A stretch of DNA of 64,000 bases, taken from contig NZ_LQPE01000172.1 of the NCBI RefSeq assembly GCF_002101735.1, forward strand, positions 62,001-126,000, read 5' to 3'. Below, in pieces: positions 15,231 to 23,875 of the stretch (position 1 is its first letter; each line of letters begins with the position of its first letter). The stretch is from Mycobacterium kyorinense. GTDB taxonomy: Bacteria > Actinomycetota > Actinomycetes > Mycobacteriales > Mycobacteriaceae. The notes beneath the pieces are model-generated. The model was not told the DNA's origin, ran no database searches, and saw nothing but the letters and a program-made list of their open reading frames with translations. The translations under genes were made by a program, and so were the position numbers.

Positions 15231-16558
15231 CGTTCGAACCTCCGCCGGATGGCCTCGCCGTGTGCGGGCAGATCTTCCGCCTCGGCCAGTGTGATGACGT
15301 GCCCCGACACGTCTTTCAGCGCAGCCTCGGTGTAGTCCACGACGTGGATGCCGCGCAGGAAGGTTCGTAACGACAATCCGCTGGAGTGCCGGGCGGAGCC
15401 CGCTGTCGGCAACACGTGGTTGGAGCCGGCGCAGTAGTCGCCGAGGCTGACCGGCGAAAACGGTCCGACGAAAATCGCCCCGGCGGAATTGATCCGGGCC
15501 GCCGCACCCGGTGCGTCGGCGGTCTGGATCTCCAGATGTTCTGCGGCGTAAGCGTTGACGGCGCGGATGCCGGCGTCGAGGTCGTCGACCAGGATGATCG
15601 CCGACTGGGGTCCGCGCAGCGCGGCCTCCACGCGCTTGCGGTGCACGGTGGTCTCGAGTTGGACTGCGAGGGCGGCCTCGGTGGCTTCGGCCAGCTCGGC
15701 GCTCGGCGTGACCAGCACGCTGGCGGCCATCTCGTCGTGCTCGGCCTGGCTGATCAGGTCGGCGGCGACATGCGCCGGGTCTGCGGTGTGGTCGGCGAGG
15801 ATGGCGATCTCGGTCGGCCCGGCCTCGGCGTCGATGCCCACCCGGGAGCGGCACAACCGCTTGGCCGCGGTGACGTAGATGTTGCCCGGCCCGGTGATCA
15901 TGTCGACCGGCGCCAGCTCGGCGCCGTCGGTGTCGACGCCGCCGTAGGTCAGCAGCGCCACCGCCTGCGCACCGCCGACGGCCCACACCTCCTCGACGCC
16001 CAGCAGCCTCGCCGCGGCCAGGATCGTCGGGTGCGGCAGCCCGTTGAACACGGCCTGCGGCGGGCTGGCCACCACCAGCGAGCCGACGCCGGCCACCTGC
16101 GCCGGCACCACGTTCATCACCACGCTCGACGGGTAGACCGCGTTGCCGCCGGGCACGTACAGCCCGACCCGCTCGACGGGAACCCAGCGTTCGGTGACCG
16201 TCGCGCCGGGACCGAGCACCGTCGTCGAGTCGGTGCGACGCTGATCGGCGTGCACGGCGCGGGTCCGCGCGATCGCCGCCTCGAGCGCGGCCAGCACGCC
16301 GCGGTCCAGCCCGGTCAGCGCGGCGTCCAGGTCGGCGGCCGGCACCCGCACGGCCGGCGGCCGCACGCCGTCGAACGACTCCCCGAAGTCCAGTGCCGCT
16401 TCGGCGCCTCGCTCGGCGACCGCCTCGACGATGGGCCGCACGGCAGGCAGCACGGCGTCGACGTCGGCGCCGCCGCGCGGCAATGTCGCGCGCAGCCTGG
16501 CGGGTGATAAGTCGGCGCCGCGCAGGTCGATGCGGGCCATCACGTTCACACGGACCAT
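15227..16558 (-). CDS. hisD: Histidinol dehydrogenase
   Basis: HisD oxidises histidinol to histidine in two NAD-dependent steps with bound zinc. Motifs are VGLYVPGGNAVYPSS, VDMITGPGNIYVTAAKRL, GIDAEAGPTEI, DLISQAEHDEMA (catalytic Glu-His), EHLEIQT, and SLGDYCAGSNHVLPT. I chose the ATG at 16558 (443 residues, near the usual 444), but the ATG at 16540 (437 residues) is equally possible since neither has a clear ribosome site. It is the first gene of the his operon, divergent from the Ddn-like gene at 16605. Confidence 0.95.
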   Translation of the reverse strand: MVRVNVMARIDLRGADLSPARLRATLPRGGADVDAVLPAVRPIVEAVAERGAEAALDFGESFDGVRPPAVRVPAADLDAALTGLDRGVLAALEAAIARTRAVHADQRRTDSTTVLGPGATVTERWVPVERVGLYVPGGNAVYPSSVVMNVVPAQVAGVGSLVVASPPQAVFNGLPHPTILAAARLLGVEEVWAVGGAQAVALLTYGGVDTDGAELAPVDMITGPGNIYVTAAKRLCRSRVGIDAEAGPTEIAILADHTADPAHVAADLISQAEHDEMAASVLVTPSAELAEATEAALAVQLETTVHRKRVEAALRGPQSAIILVDDLDAGIRAVNAYAAEHLEIQTADAPGAAARINSAGAIFVGPFSPVSLGDYCAGSNHVLPTAGSARHSSGLSLRTFLRGIHVVDYTEAALKDVSGHVITLAEAEDLPAHGEAIRRRFER

Positions 16559-16592
16559 TGTCCCAGAGCAGGCCAAATGGTTATCGGACCGG

Positions 16593-16598
16593 TACGCT
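16593..16598 (+). promoter_or_regulatory. -10 box of a likely leaderless promoter
   Basis: TACGCT (TANNNT) ends 6 bases before the ATG of the Ddn-like gene at 16605, with no ribosome site, consistent with a leaderless mRNA. The his operon promoter must lie in the same short divergent interval. Confidence 0.45.
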
Positions 16599-16604
16599 GA
16601 CCGC

Positions 16605-17015
16605 ATGTCCGTACAGGATCGCCCCAACAGCGCGCCGGGCGTGCCGATGATCTTCCCGCCCTGGTTGGAACGCTTTCAGGTCAAGTACTTCAATCCGGCG
16701 ATCAGACCGTTCGCGCGCTATCTCCCGGGGATGGCGACGATCACGCATCGCGGTCGCAAATCCGGCAAGCCCTACGAGACGATCGTCACCGCTTACCGCA
16801 AGGGCAACAAGCTGGTCATCGTGCTCGGGCACGGCAAGACCGACTGGGTCAAGAACGTGCTGGCCGCCGGCGAGGCCGACGTGCGCTTCATCCGCAAAAC
16901 GGTGCACATCACCAACCCGCGGATCGTGCCCGCCGGTTCCGACGGCGAGGACCTGCCGTGGCCGGCGCGGTTGCAGGCCCGTCGGGTGGGCGTCTTCGTC
17001 GCCGATATCGGCTAA
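16605..17015 (+). CDS. Ddn/F420-type nitroreductase family protein (Rv1598c homologue)
   Basis: This 136-residue split-barrel protein belongs to the deazaflavin (F420)-dependent nitroreductase family. It shows RYLPGMATITHRGRKSGKPYETIV, the usual phosphate-contacting G-R-K-S-G-K block, and LVIVLGHGKTDWVKNVLAAGEADVRF, the family's W-V-x-N-x-x-A-x-G motif. Substrate is unknown. The gene sits divergently from hisD and meets the SRPBCC gene tail to tail with a 4-bp overlap. A second, longer family member is at 44947. Confidence 0.88.
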   Translation: MSVQDRPNSAPGVPMIFPPWLERFQVKYFNPAIRPFARYLPGMATITHRGRKSGKPYETIVTAYRKGNKLVIVLGHGKTDWVKNVLAAGEADVRFIRKTVHITNPRIVPAGSDGEDLPWPARLQARRVGVFVADIG

Positions 17016-17428
17016 GCCCGGCCTACGCCGTCGCTCTCCAGCGTGCGCTTGATGATCGGGGCGGCGTCCGTCATCGCGGCACGCAATGGTTCGGCCAGCT
17101 CGTCGGGCGGCACGTCGCGCGACCAGACGAACCGGCAACGCCCGTCGCCGACCGGCACGATCTGCATGACGGCGTTGTCGTGGTCGGGCCGCATGGTGTC
17201 GCCGATCAGGGAGTAGACGATGCGGCGCGCGGCCTCTTCGCGCGCGACCAACCGTTCCCGGGCGACGGTGCCGCTGGCGAAGGTGACCACCCGCAGCCCG
17301 CCGTCGGCCTCCGATGAGACGACGTGGCCGCGCGCCATGCGAACCGGGCCGTCGGCCCAGTCGCCGATCACCTGCCAGGCCTGGGCGGGGTCGACGTCGA
17401 TCTCGATCTCGGTGTGTATGGATGCCAT
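17012..17428 (-). CDS. SRPBCC (START-like) family protein
   Basis: This 138-residue protein starts with a beta strand of alternating residues (HTEIEIDVDPAQAWQVIGDW), the hallmark of polyketide-cyclase/SRPBCC ligand-binding folds. It continues with GHVVSSEADGGLRVVTF, IVYSLIGD, VPVGDGRCRFVWSRDV and a long C-terminal helix ending in IIKRTLES. Ligand is unknown. It is divergent from the AraC regulator at 17511, which may control it. Confidence 0.75.
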   Translation of the reverse strand: MASIHTEIEIDVDPAQAWQVIGDWADGPVRMARGHVVSSEADGGLRVVTFASGTVARERLVAREEAARRIVYSLIGDTMRPDHDNAVMQIVPVGDGRCRFVWSRDVPPDELAEPLRAAMTDAAPIIKRTLESDGVGRA

Positions 17429-17498
17429 GGCAGCAGTTTCGCGCCTGGACGCCGTCGAGTCTTGACGATTCTTGCGGCCCGTTGTCGGACCCGCGCGC

Positions 17499-17504
17499 TA
17501 ACCT
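17499..17504 (+). promoter_or_regulatory. -10 box of a likely leaderless AraC-gene promoter
   Basis: TAACCT ends 6 bases before the GTG at 17511, and TTGACG lies further upstream at 17462-17467. This supports GTG 17511 rather than the two ATGs at 17520 and 17523 as start. Confidence 0.5.
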
Positions 17505-17510
17505 CGCGCC

Positions 17511-18281
17511 GTGCTGTCGATGATGACTCTCGCGGCCCGCTCGCAGTTCAGCGTGCACGCCTGGACATGCCGGCCCGAGCGTGCGGGCTGGTCGCCGGTG
17601 GAATCACCCGTCGACGGGCGGCTGGTGCTGGTCCGGTCCGGACGGTTCCGGCGGCGCGGCGCCGACGGTCCCGCCGAGCTCGACCCCACGGTCGGATACC
17701 TCGGTGCGCCCGGAGAAGCGGACCAATTCGCCCACCCCGCCGGTGGCGACGTCTGCACCTCGGTGCGATTGAGCCCGGCGTTGTGGTGCGAGTTGGTCGG
17801 AGAGCCGCGCCGCCCGACGGTCTACGTCGACGCCCGCTTGGAACTCGCGCACCGACGGCTACTGGCGTCTCGACGCCACGACGTCGACTACCAACTCGCC
17901 GAGGAACTGCTGGCGTTGATCGCGGCCGCGTTGCGGCAGACGACCGACCGCCCGGCGCCGGCCGATGCGCGGCTGGTGGAGCGAGCGCGCGCGGCCATCC
18001 ACGACGACCATCCCGCCGCAAGCGGGTTGTTTCCGCTCGCGGCGCTGCTCGGCGCGTCACCCCATCGATTGAGCAGGGCGTTTCCTCGGCAGCTGGGCGT
18101 GTCGCTGACCCGGTACCGCAACCGGGTGCGGGTCGGCCGAGCCCTCGAGCTTCTGCAGTGTGATGCGGGCTCACTGGCCGACATCGCCGCGACGCTGGGC
18201 TTCGCCGATCAGGCGCATTTCACCCGAGTTGTGCGCGAGCACGTCGACCAGACGCCGCGGGCGCTACGGCGCGCTGACTAG
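17511..18281 (+). CDS. AraC-family transcriptional regulator
   Basis: This 256-residue protein has an N-terminal cupin-like sensing region (about residues 10-115) and a C-terminal pair of helix-turn-helices (about 165-255). The first is PLAALLGASPHRLSRAFPRQ, then the AraC signature SLADIAATLGFADQAHFTRVVREHVDQTP. The effector is unknown. The divergent SRPBCC gene and perhaps the Ddn-like gene are natural targets. Its stop overlaps the nadC stop by 4 bp, tail to tail. Confidence 0.9.
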   Translation: MLSMMTLAARSQFSVHAWTCRPERAGWSPVESPVDGRLVLVRSGRFRRRGADGPAELDPTVGYLGAPGEADQFAHPAGGDVCTSVRLSPALWCELVGEPRRPTVYVDARLELAHRRLLASRRHDVDYQLAEELLALIAAALRQTTDRPAPADARLVERARAAIHDDHPAASGLFPLAALLGASPHRLSRAFPRQLGVSLTRYRNRVRVGRALELLQCDAGSLADIAATLGFADQAHFTRVVREHVDQTPRALRRAD

Positions 18282-19135
18282 ACGTCCAACCCGATGTCGA
18301 GCACCCGCACCGAATGCGTGAGCGCACCGACCGCAAGGTAATCCACGCCCGTGCCGGCGTAGGCGGCCGCATTGTCCAGCGACAGCCCGCCCGACGATTC
18401 CAGCTTGGTTTCCGGTGCACGAGAGTCCCTGCGCTGCACGGCAATTTGCGTCTGCCACACCGGGAAGTTGTCCAGCAGCACCAGTTCGGCCTTCTCGTCC
18501 AGCACCTCGTCGAGCTGCTCGAGGGAGTCGACTTCGACCTCGCAGGGCAGATCGGGTGCGGCCGCGCGCACCGCCCGCAGCGCCGCCACCACCGATCCCG
18601 CCGCGGCCACGTGGTTGTCCTTGATCAACGCCGCGTCGCCCAGGCCGAGCCGGTGGTTGACTCCTCCGCCGACGCGGACCGCGTACTTCTGCAGGGCGCG
18701 CAGGCCGGGCAGCGTCTTGCGGGTGTCGCGGATCTTGGTGTTGCTGCCCTGCACGGCATCGACCCAGGCGGCAGTCGCGGTGGCGATCCCGGACAGGTGG
18801 CACACCAGGTTGAGCATGGTCCGCTCGGCGGTCAGCAGGCCGCGGGTATCGGCCTTGAGCATCAGCAGCGGCGCGCCCGGCTGCAGCCGCGCGCCGTCGT
18901 CGACGCGGTCGAGCACCTGATAGCCGTCGGCGCCGAGCACTTCGTCGAGCACCAGCAGCGCGACGTCGACGCCGGCGATCACACCCGGTTCTCGGGTCAC
19001 CAGCGCCGCGGTGGTAGTCGCGCCGGCAGGCACCGTCGCCGCCGTCGTAACATCCGGCCCGTAGCGCAGGTCCTCGTCCAGCGCGCGGCCGATCGCGGCG
19101 CGGGCCTCGGCAAGCTCGGCGTCCGAAAGCATCAT
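18278..19135 (-). CDS. nadC: Quinolinate phosphoribosyltransferase
   Basis: NadC makes nicotinate mononucleotide from quinolinate and PRPP, the third step of de novo NAD synthesis. The 285-residue protein has EDLRYGPDVTT, LLTAERTMLNLVCHLSGIATAT, KIRDTRKTLPGLRALQKYAVR, GGGVNHRLGLGDAALIKDNH, EVEVDSLEQLDE and LESSGGLSLDN, all typical. Adjacent ATGs at 19135 and 19132 are both possible starts; the first overlaps the nadB stop by one base. Confidence 0.96.
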   Translation of the reverse strand: MMLSDAELAEARAAIGRALDEDLRYGPDVTTAATVPAGATTTAALVTREPGVIAGVDVALLVLDEVLGADGYQVLDRVDDGARLQPGAPLLMLKADTRGLLTAERTMLNLVCHLSGIATATAAWVDAVQGSNTKIRDTRKTLPGLRALQKYAVRVGGGVNHRLGLGDAALIKDNHVAAAGSVVAALRAVRAAAPDLPCEVEVDSLEQLDEVLDEKAELVLLDNFPVWQTQIAVQRRDSRAPETKLESSGGLSLDNAAAYAGTGVDYLAVGALTHSVRVLDIGLDV

Positions 19136-20703
19136 CAGCACACCGGAATCGGCGTCTCGACGCGCACCGTGTTGTCCTCGCTCGCGCGGACGACGACGCT
19201 GCGCGCCTGGGCGGGATCGGCGTCGGGGTATTCGGTGCGGTGATGGCAGCCGCGGCTTTCCTCGCGGGCCAGCGCGGCCGCTGCCACTGCGCGGGCGGTC
19301 ATGGTCAACGCGACGTCTTCGAGGTCGGCCCGGCGCCCTACGTTGCGCACCGGCGCCGTCGAGAGCGTCTCGGTCAGCCGCCTCAGGCCGTCGGCGTCGC
19401 GGACCACCGACGCATCGCGGCTCATGAGAAGCTGTAAGTCGTTGCGCGCCAACGCAGTTGACGGTAGCACGTCGGGCAGTGTGGCGTACGGTTGCCCGGC
19501 CGCTGCCGCGTGTGCAGCCGCGGCCTTGCCGGCGCGGCCGCCGACCACCAAACCTTCCAGCAGGCTGTTGGACGCCAACCGGTTGGCGCCGTGCATCCCG
19601 GTGCGCGCCACCTCGCCCGCGGCGTACAGCCCAGGAAGCTCGGTTTGCCCCTCGACATCGGTGACGACGCCGCCACAGCTGTAGTGCGCGCCCGGCACGA
19701 CCGGAATCGGCTGGCGCACCGGGTCGATCCCGGCGGCCCGGCATGCCGCGGTGACCGTGGGGAATCGGGTCGCCAAGTCGGTGACGCCGCGGGCGTCGAG
19801 GTAGACGCAAGGGTCGCCGGTGAGCCGCAGCCGCGCGTCGATGGCGGCGGCGACGACGTCGCGCGGCGCCAGATCGCCCATCGGGTGCACACCGTTGGTG
19901 ATCGAATGACCTTGGGCATCAAGCAAAACGGCGCCCTCGCCGCGAAGCGCCTCGGTGACCAGTGGTCGTCGTCCCCCGGCCCGGCCGTCGAACAGCATCG
20001 TCGGATGGAACTGGATGAATTCGATGTCGCTCACGGCGACGCCGGCCCACAACGCCAGGGCGATGCCGTCGCCGGTGGAACCGTCGGGGTTGGTTGTCGC
20101 GCTGTACAGATGCCCCAGCCCGCCGGTGGCCAGAATCACCGACGGCGCGTGCACGATGCCGAGTCCCTCGGCGTTACTCGCCAGCACTCCGGTCACCGCA
20201 ACCCCGTCGTGCAGCACCCGCAGCGCGGCGTGGTTGGTGCGGATGTCCAGCGCGGCCGCCGCCTGGTCGAGCACTCGCTGCACCTCGGCGCCGGTGGCGT
20301 CGCCGCCGGCATGCACGATCCGCCGCCGCGAGTGTCCGCCCTCCCGGGTGAGCGCCCACCGGCCGGGCTGTGATTCGTCGAATCGTGCTCCGTCGCCGAC
20401 CAATTCGCTCACCGCGCGGTAGCCGTCGGCAACGATCGACGCGACCGCGTCCGGATCGCACAGGCCGGCGCCCGCGGCAAGCGTGTCGGCGACGTGCGCG
20501 TCCACCGAGTCGTCGGTGTCGGGCAACACCACCGCGATGCCGCCCTGCGCGTAATGGGTGGCCGTGACGCCGGGTCTGCGGTCGGCCTTGCTCAGCACCA
20601 CGACGCGGCGCCCGGCCCGATGCACAGCTAGCGCGGCGGCCAGCCCCGCCACCCCCGTGCCGATGACGACGACGTCGGCCCGCTGCTGCCAGAGCGTCGT
20701 CAT
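19135..20703 (-). CDS. nadB: L-aspartate oxidase
   Basis: NadB is the FAD enzyme that oxidises aspartate to iminoaspartate for NadA. Its 522 residues show the dinucleotide fold VVVIGTGVAGLAAALAVHRAGRRVVVL, the THYAQGGIAVV loop, the capping-domain motif REGGHSRRRIVHAGGDATG, and GMHGANRLASNSLLEGLVVGGRAG near the flavin, followed by the C-terminal helical domain. The start overlaps the nadA stop by 4 bp. Confidence 0.97.
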   Translation of the reverse strand: MTTLWQQRADVVVIGTGVAGLAAALAVHRAGRRVVVLSKADRRPGVTATHYAQGGIAVVLPDTDDSVDAHVADTLAAGAGLCDPDAVASIVADGYRAVSELVGDGARFDESQPGRWALTREGGHSRRRIVHAGGDATGAEVQRVLDQAAAALDIRTNHAALRVLHDGVAVTGVLASNAEGLGIVHAPSVILATGGLGHLYSATTNPDGSTGDGIALALWAGVAVSDIEFIQFHPTMLFDGRAGGRRPLVTEALRGEGAVLLDAQGHSITNGVHPMGDLAPRDVVAAAIDARLRLTGDPCVYLDARGVTDLATRFPTVTAACRAAGIDPVRQPIPVVPGAHYSCGGVVTDVEGQTELPGLYAAGEVARTGMHGANRLASNSLLEGLVVGGRAGKAAAAHAAAAGQPYATLPDVLPSTALARNDLQLLMSRDASVVRDADGLRRLTETLSTAPVRNVGRRADLEDVALTMTARAVAAAALAREESRGCHHRTEYPDADPAQARSVVVRASEDNTVRVETPIPVC

Positions 20704-21752
20704 TCGCCGCCGCCCGGCTGGCCGATCGCGATCATCCGCTGCACGCTGCGCCGTGCCGCCGCAGCGGTTTCCGGGTCGACGTCGACTTCGTCGGCACCTT
20801 CGACCAGGCACCGCAGCAGCGCCGCCGGGGTGATCATCTTCATGAACTTGCACGACGCCCGATCGTTGACCGCCTGAAAGTTGGTGCCCGGTGCCGCATT
20901 CCGCAGCTGATAGAGCATCCCGACTTCGGTGGCCACCAGCACCTCGCGGGCCCGGGTGGCCCGGGCGGCGTCGAGCATCCCGCCGGTGGACAGGATCTTC
21001 ACCCGGTCCGCCGGAACGGCGCCCTCCCCGGCGAGATACAAAGCCGAAGTGGCGCAACCGCATTCGGGGTGAACGAACAGTTCGGCATCAGGATGCTCGC
21101 GGACCTGCTCGGCCAGCTCGTCGCCGTTGATCCCCGCGTGCACATGGCATTCACCGGCCCACACGTGCAGGTTCTCCCGCCCGGTCACCCGGCGCACATG
21201 CGCGCCGAGGAACTGGTCGGGGCAGAACAACACCTCGCGGTCCGCCGGAATCGACGCGACGACGTCGACGGCGTTCGACGACGTGCAGCAGATGTCGGTG
21301 AGCGCCTTCACCGCCGCGGTGGTGTTGACGTAGGAGACGACGACGGCGCCGGGGTGCTCGTTCTTCCAGGCCCGCAAGTCCTCAGGGGTGATCGAGTCGG
21401 CCAGTGAGCAGCCCGCCCGCTGGTCCGGAATCAGCACGGTCTTGTCCGGGCTCAGGATTTTGGCGGTCTCGGCCATGAAATGCACGCCGCAGAACACGAT
21501 GGTGTCCTCGGGCGCCGCTGCGGCGATCCGCGACAGCGCCAGCGAGTCGCCGACGTGGTCGGCGACGTCCTGAATCGCGGGCAGCTGGTAGTTGTGCGCC
21601 AGGATCGTGGCGCCGCGCAGCTCGGCCAGCCGGCGGATTTCCGCCGCCCACTGCTCGTCGCCGTCAACGCCGGTGTAACCAGTGGGTGAGTCGCTGATAC
21701 GGGCGGTCAGGCCCTCCGCCGGCGCATCCGTGCGATTCAGGATTTCGGTCAT
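20700..21752 (-). CDS. nadA: Quinolinate synthase A
   Basis: NadA condenses iminoaspartate with dihydroxyacetone phosphate to quinolinate, using a [4Fe-4S] cluster. The 350-residue protein has ILAHNYQLPAIQDVADHVGDS, FCGVHFMAETAKILSP, the region VNTTAAVKALTDICCTSSNA, and HPECGC near residue 230, which supply the family's cysteine ligands. AAAGGAAC provides the ribosome site. It leads nadA-nadB-nadC and diverges from nrtR across an operator at 21781-21801. Confidence 0.97.
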   Translation of the reverse strand: MTEILNRTDAPAEGLTARISDSPTGYTGVDGDEQWAAEIRRLAELRGATILAHNYQLPAIQDVADHVGDSLALSRIAAAAPEDTIVFCGVHFMAETAKILSPDKTVLIPDQRAGCSLADSITPEDLRAWKNEHPGAVVVSYVNTTAAVKALTDICCTSSNAVDVVASIPADREVLFCPDQFLGAHVRRVTGRENLHVWAGECHVHAGINGDELAEQVREHPDAELFVHPECGCATSALYLAGEGAVPADRVKILSTGGMLDAARATRAREVLVATEVGMLYQLRNAAPGTNFQAVNDRASCKFMKMITPAALLRCLVEGADEVDVDPETAAAARRSVQRMIAIGQPGGGE

Positions 21753-21780
21753 GAACGCCGTTCCTTTCGCCCCGGGCGGG

Positions 21781-21801
21781 TTTTCGACTTACAATCGAAA
21801 A
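21781..21801. promoter_or_regulatory. NrtR operator: 7-7-7 inverted repeat overlapping the nrtR -10
   Basis: TTTTCGA, a 7-base spacer CTTACAA, and TCGAAAA form a perfect dyad between nadA and nrtR. TACAAT (21790-21795) inside it fits a -10 box 7 bases before the nrtR GTG, so a bound repressor would block both promoters. The site's identity is inferred from the adjacent NrtR-type gene. Confidence 0.75.
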
Positions 21802-21802
21802 C

Positions 21803-22495
21803 GTGATTCATGGTAGCACCGCTCACGAGGTGCTTGCCGTCGTGTTCCAGGTTCGCGAGCTCGAGACCGGGAAACCGCAGCTCAGCGTGCTGTTGTGGCA
21901 GCGCGCACGCGATCCGTATCGCGATGCGTGGTCGCTGCCGGGCGGGCGGCTGCGCCACGACGAGGACATGACCACCTCGGTTCGGCGGCAGCTGGCCGAG
22001 AAGGTGGACCTGCGTGAGGTCGCTCACCTCGAGCAGCTCGCTGTGTTTTCCGACCCGGCGCGGGTGCCCGGCGTCCGCACGATCGCGTCGACCTTCCTGG
22101 GCCTGGTGCCCTCCCCCGCCACCCCCGAGCTCCCGCCCGACACCCGTTGGCATCCGGTGACCGCGCTGCCGGCGATGGCGTTCGACCACGGCCCGATGGT
22201 GGCCCACGCCCGGACCCGGCTGGTCGCCAAAATGTCCTACACCAACATCGGATTTGCCCTTGCGCCAAGGGAATTCGCGGTGTCCACGCTGCGCGACATC
22301 TACAGCGCCGCACTGGGCTACCAGGTCGACGCGACCAACCTGCAGCGGGTGCTGGCCCGTCGCCGCGTCATCACCCAGACCGGCACCATCGCGCAGTCCG
22401 GGCGCAGCGGCGGACGCCCGGCGGCGCTGTACCGCTTCACCGACTCGCAGCTGCGGGTCACCGACGAGTTCGCCGCGTTGCGCCCGCCCGGGTGA
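21803..22495 (+). CDS. nrtR: NUDIX-related transcriptional regulator of NAD synthesis
   Basis: This 230-residue protein joins an N-terminal NUDIX-like domain (residues 1-140, with DAWSLPGGRLRHDEDM, a Nudix box lacking the catalytic glutamate cluster) to a C-terminal winged helix (about 155-225, ATNLQRVLARRRVI then GRSGGRPAALYRF). This is the NrtR architecture; the family senses ADP-ribose. Divergence from nadABC and the dyad operator support repression of de novo NAD synthesis. The GTG start lies next to its own -10, so the transcript is probably leaderless. Confidence 0.92.
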   Translation: MIHGSTAHEVLAVVFQVRELETGKPQLSVLLWQRARDPYRDAWSLPGGRLRHDEDMTTSVRRQLAEKVDLREVAHLEQLAVFSDPARVPGVRTIASTFLGLVPSPATPELPPDTRWHPVTALPAMAFDHGPMVAHARTRLVAKMSYTNIGFALAPREFAVSTLRDIYSAALGYQVDATNLQRVLARRRVITQTGTIAQSGRSGGRPAALYRFTDSQLRVTDEFAALRPPG

Positions 22496-22537
22496 GTCGA
22501 CTGGATTCTTAGGGCCCTCTTAAGTAACAATGCCCCG

Positions 22538-23875
22538 ATGGACATTGCCAGCCTCGCGAGTACCTCGACCGGCGCCGAGTGGATCGGTCGCCCGCCTCAC
22601 GAGGAGCTGCAACGCAAGGCCCGGCCCGTCCTGCCGTCGGAGGATCCGTTCTACCAACCGCCACCCGGCTTCGAGCACGCCGTGCCGGGAACCGTGCTGC
22701 GCTCCCGCGAGGTCGAGCTGGCATACCTGGGCTTGATTCCGCAGCGGGTCACCGCGACCCAGCTGCTGTACCGCACGACGGACATGAACGGGCAACCCGA
22801 GGCGACCGTCACCACCGTGATCGTGCCGCCGGACGCGGACCCTACGACCTGTCCGCTGCTGTCGTACCAGTGCGCCATCGACGCCGTCGCCTCCCGCTGC
22901 TTCCCGTCGTACGCGCTGCGGCGCGGCGCAAAAGCCGTCGGTGCACTGGCCCAGCTGGAGTTCCTGCTGGTCAACGCCGCTCTCGCCGAAGGCTGGGCGG
23001 TCTCGGTGCCCGACCACGAAGGCCCGCACGGCATCTGGGGCGCTCCGTACCAGCCCGGCTACTGCATCCTGGACGGCGTCCGGGCGGCCTTCAACTCCGA
23101 GCGGCTCGGGTTGTCCCCGTCCTCCCCGGTCGGGCTGTGGGGCTACTCCGGCGGCGGGCTGGCCAGCGCCTGGGCCGCCGAGGTGTGCGCCGACTACGCA
23201 CCGGAACTGGACATCGTCGGCGCGGTGCTCGGCTCACCCGTCGGCGACCTCGGCCACACCTTCCGCCGGCTCAACAGCAGCCTGTTCTCCGGGCTGCCGG
23301 CACTGGTGGTGGCCGCCCTCGCGCACCTCTACCCCGACCTGGACCGGGTCATCAAGGAGCACACGAACGACGAGGGCCGCGCCCTGCTGTGCGAACTGGA
23401 GACCATGACGACGGCGGGTGCGGTGATCCGGATGGCCCGCAAAGACATGGGCGACTACCTCGACCGCCCGCTGGACGAGGTCCTGGCGATGCCCGAAGTC
23501 CAGTACGTCTTCGACAACATCAAGCTCGGCACCACGGTGCCGACACCGCCGGTGCTGATCGTGCAGGCGGTCCACGACTACCTGATCGCCGTCGAGGACA
23601 TCGACGAGCTGGCCGACGCCTATTCGGCCGGCGGCGCCGATGTCACCTATCACCGCGACGCGTTCTGCGAGCACTTGCTGCTGCACCCGCTGTCGGCACC
23701 GATGACGCTGCGCTGGCTGCAGGATCGGTTCGCCGGGCGCCCGCCGAGCACGCGTCGCGCCAGGACCAAATGGCCGACCATGTTCAACCCGGCGACCTAC
23801 ACCGGCATGGCCCGGCTGGCTGTGATCGCGGCCAAGGTGATCACCGGACGGACGGTGCACCGACGTCCGCTGTGA
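22538..23875 (+). CDS. Secretory-lipase-family hydrolase (Rv1592c homologue)
   Basis: This 445-residue alpha/beta hydrolase resembles fungal-type secretory lipases (LIP family). The nucleophile elbow is GLWGYSGGG. An acid and histidine are expected in PVLIVQAVHDYLI and DAFCEHLLLHP. The lid region includes VSVPDHEGPHGIW. The N-terminus (MDIASLASTSTG) does not look like a classical signal peptide, so location is uncertain. In M. tuberculosis I recall the homologue as a lipid hydrolase. Its 3' end overlaps the convergent membrane gene by 35 bp. Confidence 0.85.
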   Translation: MDIASLASTSTGAEWIGRPPHEELQRKARPVLPSEDPFYQPPPGFEHAVPGTVLRSREVELAYLGLIPQRVTATQLLYRTTDMNGQPEATVTTVIVPPDADPTTCPLLSYQCAIDAVASRCFPSYALRRGAKAVGALAQLEFLLVNAALAEGWAVSVPDHEGPHGIWGAPYQPGYCILDGVRAAFNSERLGLSPSSPVGLWGYSGGGLASAWAAEVCADYAPELDIVGAVLGSPVGDLGHTFRRLNSSLFSGLPALVVAALAHLYPDLDRVIKEHTNDEGRALLCELETMTTAGAVIRMARKDMGDYLDRPLDEVLAMPEVQYVFDNIKLGTTVPTPPVLIVQAVHDYLIAVEDIDELADAYSAGGADVTYHRDAFCEHLLLHPLSAPMTLRWLQDRFAGRPPSTRRARTKWPTMFNPATYTGMARLAVIAAKVITGRTVHRRPL

